The notes beneath the pieces are model-generated. The model was not told the origin of the DNA and did not search any database. It saw nothing but the letters and a program-made list of their open reading frames with translations. Below, one piece after another: positions 35,380-43,912 of a stretch of DNA of 64,000 nt. The number at the start of each line of letters is the position of its first letter. Position 1 is the first letter of the stretch. This DNA comes from a bacterium (GTDB lineage: Bacteria > Bacteroidota > Ignavibacteria > SZUA-365), in NCBI GenBank assembly GCA_020444325.1, contig JAHLLD010000013.1, positions 85,649 through 149,648 of the forward strand, in the 5' to 3' direction. Made by a program: the position numbers and the translations under genes.

Positions 35380-36246
35380 GTGAATACAGCACAGCAAGGT
35401 TGTTTCTCCCGGCATGCAGGACTCCTGGTTCTGCTGCTTCTGCTGTTCTCACCCGTACTCAATGCACAGTACCGTGAATCCCCGACAAAGGCAGTCCGCC
35501 TGTACAACCATGTCACGGATGCAGCGGAGGACGTCTTCTCGTGGTACGATGCCCCCATCTATCTCGTGTACCTCGTCAACAGGTATGATTTTATTCCGCA
35601 GGACGACAAACCGATTATCCTGCAGGCCTCCGCGGCGGAGGAGGAACTCGCCCGCAGCGTTGCGGCGCCAGGAGGCTCTCCCGGCAGCATGGATCCGTTC
35701 ACCATCCCGCATATTCTGCTGGCCGGGAGGCTGGCATGGTGTACGGTCACCGAACTCACACAGGACCAGGCGGATACCCGTCCCGCACTGCGGCACACGC
35801 TCGGGATGTACAAGGCTCTCATCTACACCCAGGTGAGCACGCAGATGGCCAAGAACCTCATTTCCCGCGACCGTCCCGACCGTTCAGATAACAAGAGTTT
35901 CTTCAGCGGACACACCTCGACAACCTTCGCCGTCGCCAGCTACCTGCAGCGTGAACTCGATGCATCCATCATGCACTCGGCCTCGCTGGCAACGCAGCCG
36001 CTGCTCCGTTCACTGCTGCGCACGGCGGCCTTCTCGGTGCCTTACGGCTGGGCCACGTACGTGGGATACAGCCGCATGCGCGACAACCGTCATTACCTCG
36101 TTGATGTGCTTGTCGGTGCGGCCATCGGCACACTGATCGGCAATGTCATTTATAACGAGGTCGCTGACGACGAACAGCGGCTGCCGGTTATTGGACTCGC
36201 ATTTGCCGGAGATACACCCGCCCTTTCGCTGCAGCTACAATTCTGA
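35380..36246 (+). CDS. PAP2-family phosphatase (first of a tandem pair)
   Basis: The 288-residue protein has an N-terminal signal/membrane segment and the three PAP2 motifs: KNLISRDRPDR, SFFSGHTSTTFAV and SRMRDNRHYLVDVLVG, with the catalytic histidines intact. PAP2 enzymes cleave lipid or undecaprenyl pyrophosphate. The start is GTG at 35380, seven bases after the CotH stop. It closely resembles the next gene and probably arose by duplication. Confidence 0.85.
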   Translation: MNTAQQGCFSRHAGLLVLLLLLFSPVLNAQYRESPTKAVRLYNHVTDAAEDVFSWYDAPIYLVYLVNRYDFIPQDDKPIILQASAAEEELARSVAAPGGSPGSMDPFTIPHILLAGRLAWCTVTELTQDQADTRPALRHTLGMYKALIYTQVSTQMAKNLISRDRPDRSDNKSFFSGHTSTTFAVASYLQRELDASIMHSASLATQPLLRSLLRTAAFSVPYGWATYVGYSRMRDNRHYLVDVLVGAAIGTLIGNVIYNEVADDEQRLPVIGLAFAGDTPALSLQLQF

Positions 36247-36299
36247 CCATAGACGTGGATTTGCCTTTCCCCCTGCTTCCACAGTTGCGATACTTCGGT

Positions 36300-37142
36300 A
36301 TGCCCAAAATCGTCGCACTTCTCATTTTTCTTCCGCTACTCTCTGCCGCTGCTATTGCACAGCAGCGCGATGGAACGTTGCAGCGGCTGACGGAAGACAT
36401 CAGTACATCCGTGTCGGATGTGACTGAATGGTACGACGTACCCGTCGTGTTACTTTTCCTGGCTCGAAACAGTTACAAGGCGGACAATCCTTCGACGAAA
36501 ATCATCTCCCTCCCTCCCCTGTCTTTTGAGCGCGAACTTGCCACGCAATTCCCCGCAACCTCATCCGCCTCTCCCGGGAGTATGGATTCCTGGCTGCTCC
36601 CGAACCTGATTTTCACATCGCGCCTTCTCTATGCGGTTGGGAACAACCTGACGGGTGAAGCGGATATGCGCAATACCTATGCGCATGCGTGGACGTTCTA
36701 TAAAGTGCTCATGTACAATCACATCGCCACAGAGCTGATCAAGAACACCGTAAGACGAAGCAGGCCTGACGAGACAGATACGAAAAGTTTTTTCAGCGGA
36801 CATACTTCCACGGCCTTTGCAACGAGTTCTTTTCTCGCACGTGAAATCTCCGATGCCATTGCCGGCTGGGATGCCGTACAAGACGACGGCACGCTGCGCA
36901 TTTCGCTGCAAAGCGCGACCTACGTTCTCCTCTACGGCTGGGCAGGATATGTAGGATACAGCCGCATGGCTGACAACAAGCATTATCTCACGGACGTACT
37001 TGTCGGTGCGCTCGTGGGATCTCTCGTGGGCAATCTGCTGTACGACGCCTACTTTACCGGGGAAGGGGTTGCAGGACTCCCGCAAATCGGTGCTGGTGTT
37101 GTGGGAGAACAACCCGCCATCACCCTGCTCTACAGGTTTTAA
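36300..37142 (+). CDS. PAP2-family phosphatase (second of a tandem pair)
   Basis: This paralogue has a signal-type N-terminus (MPKIVALLIFLPLLSAAAIA) and KNTVRRSRPDETD, SFFSGHTSTAFAT and SRMADNKHYLTDVLVG, so all catalytic residues remain. The start at ATG 36300 is chosen from the signal peptide; a GTG at 36255 is possible, leaving no good ribosome binding site for either. It shares motif order and spacing with its upstream neighbour, so the pair looks like a diverged duplication. It lies 20 bases before the convergent LamG gene. Confidence 0.8.
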   Translation: MPKIVALLIFLPLLSAAAIAQQRDGTLQRLTEDISTSVSDVTEWYDVPVVLLFLARNSYKADNPSTKIISLPPLSFERELATQFPATSSASPGSMDSWLLPNLIFTSRLLYAVGNNLTGEADMRNTYAHAWTFYKVLMYNHIATELIKNTVRRSRPDETDTKSFFSGHTSTAFATSSFLAREISDAIAGWDAVQDDGTLRISLQSATYVLLYGWAGYVGYSRMADNKHYLTDVLVGALVGSLVGNLLYDAYFTGEGVAGLPQIGAGVVGEQPAITLLYRF

Positions 37143-37161
37143 GTGAGAAAAGACGCGTGCG

Positions 37162-40100
37162 CTACTCCCATGGCAGCACGCGTTTGACGTGCAGCAGTGC
37201 GCCGTCGATATCGTCCGAAAGATTCCCATCCTGCCCGGGACATTCATCCATCATCCATGATGCCTTCAGTCCGTCACGAGGCAGTTCCCCTTTCCCTGAC
37301 CACTGCTCGATTTCTTTCGTGGTAAGCAGTCTGTTCCACAGATGGAGTCCTGCATAGCAACGGGTATGATTCAACGCGGGATGATAGTAATCGTAGTACG
37401 CCGCATCGAACTGCAATTCCTTATCGAACAGGAACCCTACCTGCATCCCTTCAAAATTTCTGTGCCAGTCGTAGGGAGGATTACGTGTAGTACGGATGGT
37501 ATCGATAACCTTGCCATCGATAAACAGTCGCATGCGCCCTGCGGCTTCAACGAGCATGACGGCAGAATGCCATCCCGTATCGATGTCAATACTTCTGCGG
37601 TCGACACGCGTGTAGGTAAACATTTCCTCCAGACTGATCCAGCCTTCCGGTCGCCTGCTGTAATAAAAGTGTATGGCCTGCTGACTGGTCTGCTGGAAGC
37701 GTAACCCAATGGACGCATCGCCGAAGCGCGGCAGCACAGGCCGCATGCAGGCAAGGTACCGTCCCGCGAGAAGCTGCAGTCCCTTCGACCTCTCATCTGG
37801 CAACACGACAGACTTGCAGTCGGGAGTTGTCGCGAACCCCGGGATTGCGGAACGGACGAGGGATGGGCGGTTCTTCGGTTCCCCTGAGTGGGCCCGTTTG
37901 TTCGCATTGAACACAATGGATTCCACCGCGTTGTCCATGTTCCAGTATCCTGCGAGTTCAGGTGACTCCGCAGGCAGGGGCTGATGCATGGTCTCCCGAA
38001 CTTCACTGATTGTGCGGAAACTGTGCCAAACGCGCATTTCATCGATATCACCACGGAACAGCAATGCGTCACCCTTGTCATTGAGGTAATGGCTGCCCCC
38101 GATGGAAACATCCGGATGTGAAATTCCCTCCATGATGAAATCGGTGACCTGGTCATCAACCACCTCTCCGTTCAGATAGATGGCAATACGTCTCTGTGGC
38201 AGAGACACCGCAAGGGCGATGTGGTTCCAGCTGCCTGCATACAGACGCTGCCGCGGATCGATACTGAAACGGATAGCGGAGCCCACACGATAGTACAGAC
38301 TGTTCAGCGTGTTGAAACCCAGGATAAGATCCTCCACCCTTTTATCACGTTCACCGACATAGCCATTGACGAGCAGCAGGAAATTCCTGTCTTTCTCGGC
38401 CGGACGGAACCAGCACTCGAACGTGAATTCCCTGGAAGGAGCTGTTGCGATATCAAAGGCGGTGCTGCGGTTCCCAAAGCGCAGGAGGTCATCCTCCCCA
38501 TCGAAATGCAATGCATACCCGGATGCCAGGGGGATACCGGCGGCTCCCTGCAAATCCAAGTTGTAGAGTTCTTCTCCACTCCCTGCGTCCGATATGACAA
38601 GGCGCGCCCGTTTCTGTGGCGCTACGCTGAGTGGCGCAAACATGACGGAAAAACTGTGCTGTCGGGCGGAGGCAACGCTCAGAATCCTGTCGCCGCTGTT
38701 GATATACCAGTCTGTTGAATCCGCCCCGGTGATGTTCAGGACGACTTCCAATGGCGACGGCGTCATGTTCCATATATCGACGGTCCGCGTGAATCCATCC
38801 CCCAGCTCAATATCCCCGAACGGCAGTACCGGCTCACGAATCTCCTGTCCATCCCGGAAACACCACGGGGTGTTCGCGCGTGGATTGTACACAATGGAAC
38901 TGTTGTGAACGATGAGTCCGCGCGTCAACTCGAGGTTCGGATAATCATAAAGCGTTTCGTAGATCAGGTACCCGGTACCGACGAGAACGAAAAGAAAAAT
39001 CAGTGACAGCAGAAAAATGTTGCCATGGAGGATAAAATGTTTCGCTCGCTCCATGCGGCTGCGCGACGAGATATCGAACACCCCCGGAAGTTCAGGCAGA
39101 CTCTGTACGTCAGAGACACCGATAACTTCGAGCATCCGGTTCGGGTATTCCCGCTGCATCATCTGCACGGCATACAGGGCAGCTTCGCGATGGGCCGAAG
39201 GGATGACGATTTTTTCCAATGGCGAATGAAATACGAGGCGCAGCTTGGCCTCGAGACTGTCCCACGCCCCGGGAAGGACAGCACCATCCTCGTCAATACT
39301 CGCTGAGCACGCGGTCGTTGGTGCAAGCTCCCATCGTTCCGGCAGGTTCTGTCGCTGTGTTCGCTCCGCGAGAAGTCCCGCGACCGCTGCAAGTCCAAGC
39401 GACCCGCCTACAAGTTCCGCACTGCTTTCATGCACGGAAAAATTATAGCGTACATCCACACTGCTGTGCGGGAAGCGTGATGCGATGATGGAAGCGCTGA
39501 GAACTTCAGCGCGCTGCAACTGTTCCATTGTGTCGCGGCCGCTGTCGCCAAGAAGGTTGCCGAGATGACTGTCACCGGGTCGGCCCTCCTGCGCGATGAC
39601 GTCCATGGGCAGCACACGTCCCGCCGAATACGTACCGTAGCTCTCTTCCTCCAGGAGGATGACGGAAACGGCGTTGCGCCGTTCACGGAATGCCCCCCAC
39701 GTGGCCAGCGCCTGCGACAGGAGAGCCAGTTCCCCGTGTTCACGTTCGCGCAGAATCCCCACATAGGTTTCAAACAGGCCATAGCCTGTTGTGGAAGATC
39801 CGAAGATGCGCGTCCATCCCTCCGCTTCCAATGGCTGTGAAACGAAACCAATGCCAAGCAGATAGGTATGCAGTTCCCGGAGACTGGAAACGAACGCGTG
39901 CGAAAGCAGTACCTGCTCGAGCGCCTGATTGAAGGCCTCGGGAAGTCCCTGCAGCCGTTCTCCCCAGGATTGCCTGCGCACGAGCAGCAGGAAATCGTAG
40001 GCATCTACCCACACAGAAGGGGGAAAACTGCGGATATAGGGAAGGCGCACCAGTTCAATAAAAACCGGCGCAAGGAAACCAATGTACCCTGAAAGCCATG

Positions 40101-40254
40101 AATCCGGCAGTTCACGGGTGTGGCTGAAGAACTGCGTAATAAGGAGAAATCGTTTCTGTGGGGATGAAGTCTGCCACAGGCTGCGCTCGAGCGCGCGGGC
40201 CGCAGCGTCGAGTTCCGCTGGAGTACGAATATACCCTGTCAGATTCTCCGGCAC
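37162..40254 (-). CDS. Lon-like (S16) domain, membrane span and LamG-type domains: unusual fusion
   Basis: The 1030-residue protein has no signal peptide. Residues 1-240 are mostly helical and unassigned. Residues 245-390 look like an S16 (Lon) peptidase-type domain: LVGGSLGLAAVAG with a serine near 285 and SLEAKLRL with a lysine at 337, then KIVIPSAHREAA; these match the family's serine and lysine dyad in order and spacing (52 apart, against 43 in E. coli Lon). One membrane span is at about 408-432. After it come two LamG-type (concanavalin-like) beta-sandwiches, near 578-760 and 825-985. The start is GTG at 40254; no other in-frame start exists after the upstream stop. The whole layout was not recalled from any described protein. 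It is the last gene of a three-gene unit with a ZAS protein. Confidence 0.6.
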   Translation of the reverse strand: MPENLTGYIRTPAELDAAARALERSLWQTSSPQKRFLLITQFFSHTRELPDSWLSGYIGFLAPVFIELVRLPYIRSFPPSVWVDAYDFLLLVRRQSWGERLQGLPEAFNQALEQVLLSHAFVSSLRELHTYLLGIGFVSQPLEAEGWTRIFGSSTTGYGLFETYVGILREREHGELALLSQALATWGAFRERRNAVSVILLEEESYGTYSAGRVLPMDVIAQEGRPGDSHLGNLLGDSGRDTMEQLQRAEVLSASIIASRFPHSSVDVRYNFSVHESSAELVGGSLGLAAVAGLLAERTQRQNLPERWELAPTTACSASIDEDGAVLPGAWDSLEAKLRLVFHSPLEKIVIPSAHREAALYAVQMMQREYPNRMLEVIGVSDVQSLPELPGVFDISSRSRMERAKHFILHGNIFLLSLIFLFVLVGTGYLIYETLYDYPNLELTRGLIVHNSSIVYNPRANTPWCFRDGQEIREPVLPFGDIELGDGFTRTVDIWNMTPSPLEVVLNITGADSTDWYINSGDRILSVASARQHSFSVMFAPLSVAPQKRARLVISDAGSGEELYNLDLQGAAGIPLASGYALHFDGEDDLLRFGNRSTAFDIATAPSREFTFECWFRPAEKDRNFLLLVNGYVGERDKRVEDLILGFNTLNSLYYRVGSAIRFSIDPRQRLYAGSWNHIALAVSLPQRRIAIYLNGEVVDDQVTDFIMEGISHPDVSIGGSHYLNDKGDALLFRGDIDEMRVWHSFRTISEVRETMHQPLPAESPELAGYWNMDNAVESIVFNANKRAHSGEPKNRPSLVRSAIPGFATTPDCKSVVLPDERSKGLQLLAGRYLACMRPVLPRFGDASIGLRFQQTSQQAIHFYYSRRPEGWISLEEMFTYTRVDRRSIDIDTGWHSAVMLVEAAGRMRLFIDGKVIDTIRTTRNPPYDWHRNFEGMQVGFLFDKELQFDAAYYDYYHPALNHTRCYAGLHLWNRLLTTKEIEQWSGKGELPRDGLKASWMMDECPGQDGNLSDDIDGALLHVKRVLPWE

Positions 40255-40320
40255 GTCAGCGGCACCAGGGAGGCTGCGCGTACCTGCGAATTTTTCCTGA
40301 AGGCTCCGATTCCGTGAACA

Positions 40321-40797
40321 TCATGCGTCAACCAGTGTCACTTTCATCGGTTCGATATTAATGTTCGCGGAACCGATTTCAAAAACGCCATTCTGGTCGG
40401 GATGGTATTCTTCATCGAGGCCGTCAAAACGAATTCCCAGCGCCCGGTCCTCCCGTTCACCGATGAAAAAGCCGGTGAGAATGCCCCTGGGGATGTCTTC
40501 GATCACCCTGAGGATTCTCGCGTTGTTGTCGAAGTACCATGTTCTACGCAGGCGGAACATGGGAGAGGCTGTCTCCACAGTCTGGGCTGCAAGACGATAG
40601 GTCTGTGCGCCATACATGGACTGATGTCCGGTATCGTTTATGCTCTGATCCTCCCCGCGAACCATATCCGGTGAAAAAGCCAGGTAATCCACCGCCATCT
40701 GATAGTGTTCCCTGCAGAAAGAACAGGCATCCAGATGCGAAGTCCGCTCTCCTCTTCTTGCGAGAGTGAGAATGTCCTTCATGTCAAGATGTTTCAT
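40321..40797 (-). CDS. Soluble zinc-binding anti-sigma-type (ZAS) protein
   Basis: The 158-residue product has the exact ZAS motif H-x3-C-x2-C in HLDACSFC (H21, C25, C28) at its N-terminus, as in anti-sigma factors, but no membrane span or signal. The remaining 120 residues are beta-rich and have no family I recognise. The start at 40797 (MKHLDM) has AGGA five bases upstream; a TTG at 40812 is a weak alternative. It lies between the 345-residue gene and the Lon-like/LamG gene, 66 bases from the latter, with the same reading frame across the gap apart from the TGA stop. Confidence 0.7.
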   Translation of the reverse strand: MKHLDMKDILTLARRGERTSHLDACSFCREHYQMAVDYLAFSPDMVRGEDQSINDTGHQSMYGAQTYRLAAQTVETASPMFRLRRTWYFDNNARILRVIEDIPRGILTGFFIGEREDRALGIRFDGLDEEYHPDQNGVFEIGSANINIEPMKVTLVDA

Positions 40798-40901
40798 GTG
40801 TTCCTGCTCCAACGCGGTATGTTGTAGAAATCTCTCTCACCTCTATATACCTACGGATTGCCCGTGGTGGACAAAAAAAGTTGAAAAAAATCAGGGGGGA
40901 C

Positions 40902-41939
40902 CTAGCGCAGCAGCGTGGCGTCCCTTCCCAGTTGAATATACGCCTCGTCCAGGACACGCTGCAGTATGTACTCGAACTTGCGCCGATAGCTGCTGCGAAA
41001 GCGCGCATGCGTCAACCCGGGCATGCACTGGCGAAGATAAGAGTACGGGCCGAGCGCCTCATTTTCACCCATTAAATCCTTGAAATACATACGAATAGCT
41101 GAGACCAGGCATTCCGCTTCCGTCGTGGAAAGCCGTTTTTTCTGCACATAGATTTCATCGATCCATGGAAGCGTCGCATCGAGTGTACGCATGAGAATGC
41201 GTCCAAGCACATCGGCATCACTGCTTTCAACCGGATCATTGCTTTTCACGGTCTGATGCGGGTATTCCATGCCGAGAGACTCGCGGGTAAGCTGCACAAC
41301 ATCTGCCTCGAGCACGGCTTTTCGATACTCATCCTGCTCCTGCAGGCTCTGCAGTACAGCATGCAGGATACGAGCCACCGGAGCAGCCCGTTCGATACCA
41401 CGGATATGCAGGTGCCGGCGCAGATCCTCAATGGGCATCGCGGGCAGTACCAGGGTATCCATGCTGCTGTTGCTGTGCAGGTACCATCTTCCATCCAGCC
41501 TGTCGAGTGACGTCAGATTTTCATTTCGTGCAACATGTCCACGAAGCGAACGCAGCAGGTGCTGATGCAGCGGATTGAGTTCGCCAAAAATGCGGGCAAG
41601 ATGCTGATGCACGTTTTTGAACAGGATGGCCTCGAACGAGGAGAGTATCGCTTCACGATCCTCGGGCGCCGCATCGGCAAGTCCACTGCGCAGAGATGCG
41701 CAGCATTGTTCTTCCTCACCGGCAAACAGTTCTCCGACCACGTCATAGGCCAGATCACGCATTGTCATTCCAAGGCCCGACATGGAGTAATTTCGCCGAC
41801 GGCTCAGCCAGAAGAGCAAATGCTCCGTCATCCTCACCGAATGGTGGATGAGAACATCGAGATTCCCCGGCTGTGGTATTTCATGTACCAACGCCCTAAG
41901 ATGATCATATAGTTCAGCTGTATCCTGCTCGTTCAGCAT
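40902..41939 (-). CDS. Unrecognised protein, possible sigma-factor-like partner
   Basis: The 345-residue product is mostly helical with no signal peptide or span. A stretch at 60-72 (MRDLAYDVVGELF) resembles the start of sigma region 2 (DL..DVF..LF), followed by HLARIFGELNPLHQHLLRS, but a clear region 4 helix-turn-helix is not visible, so it is not a normal sigma factor. The start at 41939 is supported by the internal MLNEQD; no good ribosome binding site was found. Because it precedes a ZAS protein, a sigma/anti-sigma type pair is my inference; it could equally be a novel regulator or enzyme. Confidence 0.5.
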   Translation of the reverse strand: MLNEQDTAELYDHLRALVHEIPQPGNLDVLIHHSVRMTEHLLFWLSRRRNYSMSGLGMTMRDLAYDVVGELFAGEEEQCCASLRSGLADAAPEDREAILSSFEAILFKNVHQHLARIFGELNPLHQHLLRSLRGHVARNENLTSLDRLDGRWYLHSNSSMDTLVLPAMPIEDLRRHLHIRGIERAAPVARILHAVLQSLQEQDEYRKAVLEADVVQLTRESLGMEYPHQTVKSNDPVESSDADVLGRILMRTLDATLPWIDEIYVQKKRLSTTEAECLVSAIRMYFKDLMGENEALGPYSYLRQCMPGLTHARFRSSYRRKFEYILQRVLDEAYIQLGRDATLLR

Positions 41940-41988
41940 CGTCTGTACACAGTGGCTTTTGCAAAAAGATACAAAATAGGGCAGGCTG

Positions 41989-42017
41989 AAAAAAAACTCC
42001 CGCCGTGGAGGCGGGAG
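41989..42017 (-). terminator. Intrinsic terminator at the end of the SUF operon
   Basis: On the minus strand CTCCCGCC (42017-42010 region) pairs with GGCGGGAG (42004-41997), followed by a run of about eight U. It begins five bases after the Rrf2 stop codon. Confidence 0.9.
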
Positions 42018-42021
42018 CGTG

Positions 42022-42501
42022 TCAAGCGGGGTGCTGTTGTGACGACGCGACGAGCTCGTCACGTGAAATCAGCGCAGGTGGTGGCTGCGATTCTCCTTCC
42101 ATCAGATCCAGCAGCGTGGTCTTTTCGAGGACACCATCAATTGCGGTCTGAACCCGGTGCCAGAGGGGACGAATGGAGCAGGAAAAGGTATGTGCGCAGA
42201 CAGATTCCGTCCCTGCATAGTGATCGCAGAAACCCGGTTTGTAGAAGCGTCCGCCGAGCGCTGCCAGCACTTCGCTGAGCAGAATCTGATCGGCCTCACG
42301 GGCAAGCGTATACCCACCCTCCTGTCCGCGTACGCTGTCAACAAAACCGTTGATGCGCAGGATACGGAGCAGCTTGGCAACATATGCCTGTGATAATCCT
42401 TCGGCCTCGCCGATTTCCGCAATGGTCATCGACGAAGCTTCGCTGCGTCCGAGCTGCAGAAGGCAGCGTAATCCATATTCTTCCTGTGAGCTGAATTTCA
42501 T
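42022..42501 (-). CDS. Rrf2-family regulator, Fe-S type (IscR/SufR-like)
   Basis: The 159-residue protein is a winged-helix Rrf2 regulator. The HTH region is TIAEIGEAEGLSQAYVAKLLRIL. Three cysteines, in FCDHYAGTESVCAHTFSC, match the cluster-binding loop of IscR-like proteins, so it probably holds an Fe-S cluster and controls the operon it closes. The start at 42501 follows the bacilliredoxin stop by ten bases. It is the last gene of the SUF operon; a feedback role on sufB is likely but a site could not be identified. Confidence 0.88.
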   Translation of the reverse strand: MKFSSQEEYGLRCLLQLGRSEASSMTIAEIGEAEGLSQAYVAKLLRILRINGFVDSVRGQEGGYTLAREADQILLSEVLAALGGRFYKPGFCDHYAGTESVCAHTFSCSIRPLWHRVQTAIDGVLEKTTLLDLMEGESQPPPALISRDELVASSQQHPA

Positions 42502-42511
42502 GGCCGCAGCC

Positions 42512-43045
42512 TCAGTTGATCCTCGGGATGCGCGAACCGCAGGCACGGGCGTGCTCGAGGCTGGCGTACTGCTCGGCACTGATTGCCGGGCCCTTGCGTT
42601 TCGCGAGAACATTGAACATATCACGCAGGTCCGCGGCGATTTCCTCGGCGCTGCGTCCTTCGATATCGCTGCGCTGCAGCATGAATTCCAGCTTCCCGTC
42701 GCGCAGCAGGGCCATGCTCGGCGAAGAAGGTGCGTAGCCGGTGAAATATGAACGCATGCGTTCGGTAGCTTCACGCTCCTGCCCCGCAAAGACGCTCACC
42801 ATGCGGTCCGGAATCAGGTCGTTCTGCAGAGCCAGGGCAGCTGCGGGACGCGCGCTGCCGGCTGCACATCCACAGACGGAATTCACCATCACGAGCATCA
42901 GTCCTTCGGTCTCGTGCACAGCGCTTTCGACATCCTCTACCGTGAGCAGTTCTTCGAAACCGGTCGCGGTCAATTCGTCACGCATCGGCTGCACGGCGAC
43001 AGGGTCGTACATCGGTCCTTTTCGAACGGACAGATTATTGAACAT
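42512..43045 (-). CDS. BrxA/BrxB-family bacilliredoxin
   Basis: The 177-residue protein has a thioredoxin-like fold with the CGC motif in NSVCGCAAG, as in BrxA/BrxB, which remove bacillithiol from protein thiols. AGGAGT lies eight bases before the ATG at 43045. It is placed in the SUF operon between the SufT-like gene and the Rrf2 gene, suggesting a role in thiol repair during cluster assembly. Whether this organism makes bacillithiol cannot be seen here. Confidence 0.85.
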   Translation of the reverse strand: MFNNLSVRKGPMYDPVAVQPMRDELTATGFEELLTVEDVESAVHETEGLMLVMVNSVCGCAAGSARPAAALALQNDLIPDRMVSVFAGQEREATERMRSYFTGYAPSSPSMALLRDGKLEFMLQRSDIEGRSAEEIAADLRDMFNVLAKRKGPAISAEQYASLEHARACGSRIPRIN

Positions 43046-43122
43046 ATCTATATTACTCCTGTTTGATCATCATGAACGGTCTCATCACGCACAGAAAACT
43101 GCAACGGACGGAACCACATCTT

Positions 43123-43446
43123 CTAAAACATGCCAAGTTCGAGCTTTGCAGCCTCGGTCATGCGCGCAGGCGTCCAGGGCGGATCCCAGACGATGTCGAG
43201 AGTCACCTCATTGACGCCATTGATTTCCTGCACTTTCTCGCGAACCTCGGCGGGAAGAGACTGCGCGGCCGGACAGTTCGGAGAAGTCAGTGTCATCTTG
43301 ATATCGACGTTCCCGTTATTCTTCACACGAATCTGGTAAATGAGTCCCAGGTCATAAATATTGACAGGGATTTCCGGATCGTAGCAGGATTTGATCACAT
43401 GAACGACATTGTCGTCGATTTCCTGCAGCTGTTCGTCTGTGAGCAT
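43123..43446 (-). CDS. SufT-like (DUF59/MIP18-family) Fe-S assembly protein
   Basis: The 107-residue product has the DUF59 signature YDPEIPVNIYDLGLIYQIRV, TLTSPNCPAAQSLPAEV and IVWDPPWTP near the end. These proteins help mature or carry Fe-S clusters; SufT is the SUF-linked member. The start at 43446 is chosen because AAGGA lies upstream; an in-frame ATG at 43485 lies inside sufU and is less likely. It is next to sufU and the bacilliredoxin gene. Confidence 0.85.
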   Translation of the reverse strand: MLTDEQLQEIDDNVVHVIKSCYDPEIPVNIYDLGLIYQIRVKNNGNVDIKMTLTSPNCPAAQSLPAEVREKVQEINGVNEVTLDIVWDPPWTPARMTEAAKLELGMF

Positions 43447-43459
43447 CTCGGTACTATCC

Positions 43460-43912
43460 TTATTCGGTAGAAATCTGTTCGTCATTCCCATGCAGCGCCC
43501 CGTGCATCGTATGCCAGGGCAGCGTCGCACATTTCACGCGTATCGGGAATTCTGCAACACCCGCGAACGCGGCGAGCTTTCCAAGTTCATCGAGGTTATC
43601 CATCGGGTCGATTTTGCCCGTCACGATGCCGGTGAACAATTCGAAAAGTCGTTCTGCTTCTGCGCGGGTTTTCCCTTTGAGCACGGCAGTCATCATTGAC
43701 GCCGAGGCTTTTGATATCGCGCAGCCGCTGCCCTCGAAACTCACCTCGCTGATGCGGTCGCCATCGAACCGGAGATAGAACGTATAATGGTCCCCGCAAA
43801 GAGGATTGAACCCCTCCAGCGTGGAATCGGCGTCGTCCATCCCGTGAAAATTGTGCGGGCGCTTGTTGTGATCCAGGATGACTTCCTGGTACAGTTCCCT
43901 GAGTCCATCCAT
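43460..43912 (-). CDS. sufU: SufU-type sulfur-transfer/scaffold protein
   Basis: SufU accepts sulfur from SufS. The 150-residue product has the zinc and cysteine sites GFNPLCGDHY, GSGCAISKASASMM and RVKCATLPWHT, in order. It shares one base with the sufS stop (TGATG at 43910-43914), so the two are coupled. The usual SUF partner for SufS of this type is SufU rather than SufE, as here. Confidence 0.93.
   Translation of the reverse strand: MDGLRELYQEVILDHNKRPHNFHGMDDADSTLEGFNPLCGDHYTFYLRFDGDRISEVSFEGSGCAISKASASMMTAVLKGKTRAEAERLFELFTGIVTGKIDPMDNLDELGKLAAFAGVAEFPIRVKCATLPWHTMHGALHGNDEQISTE

Noticed and set aside
40322..40324. Selenocysteine readthrough of the TGA between the ZAS gene and the Lon-like gene
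   Set aside because: No SECIS-like hairpin was seen and the window shows no selenocysteine genes; two separate genes explain the data.
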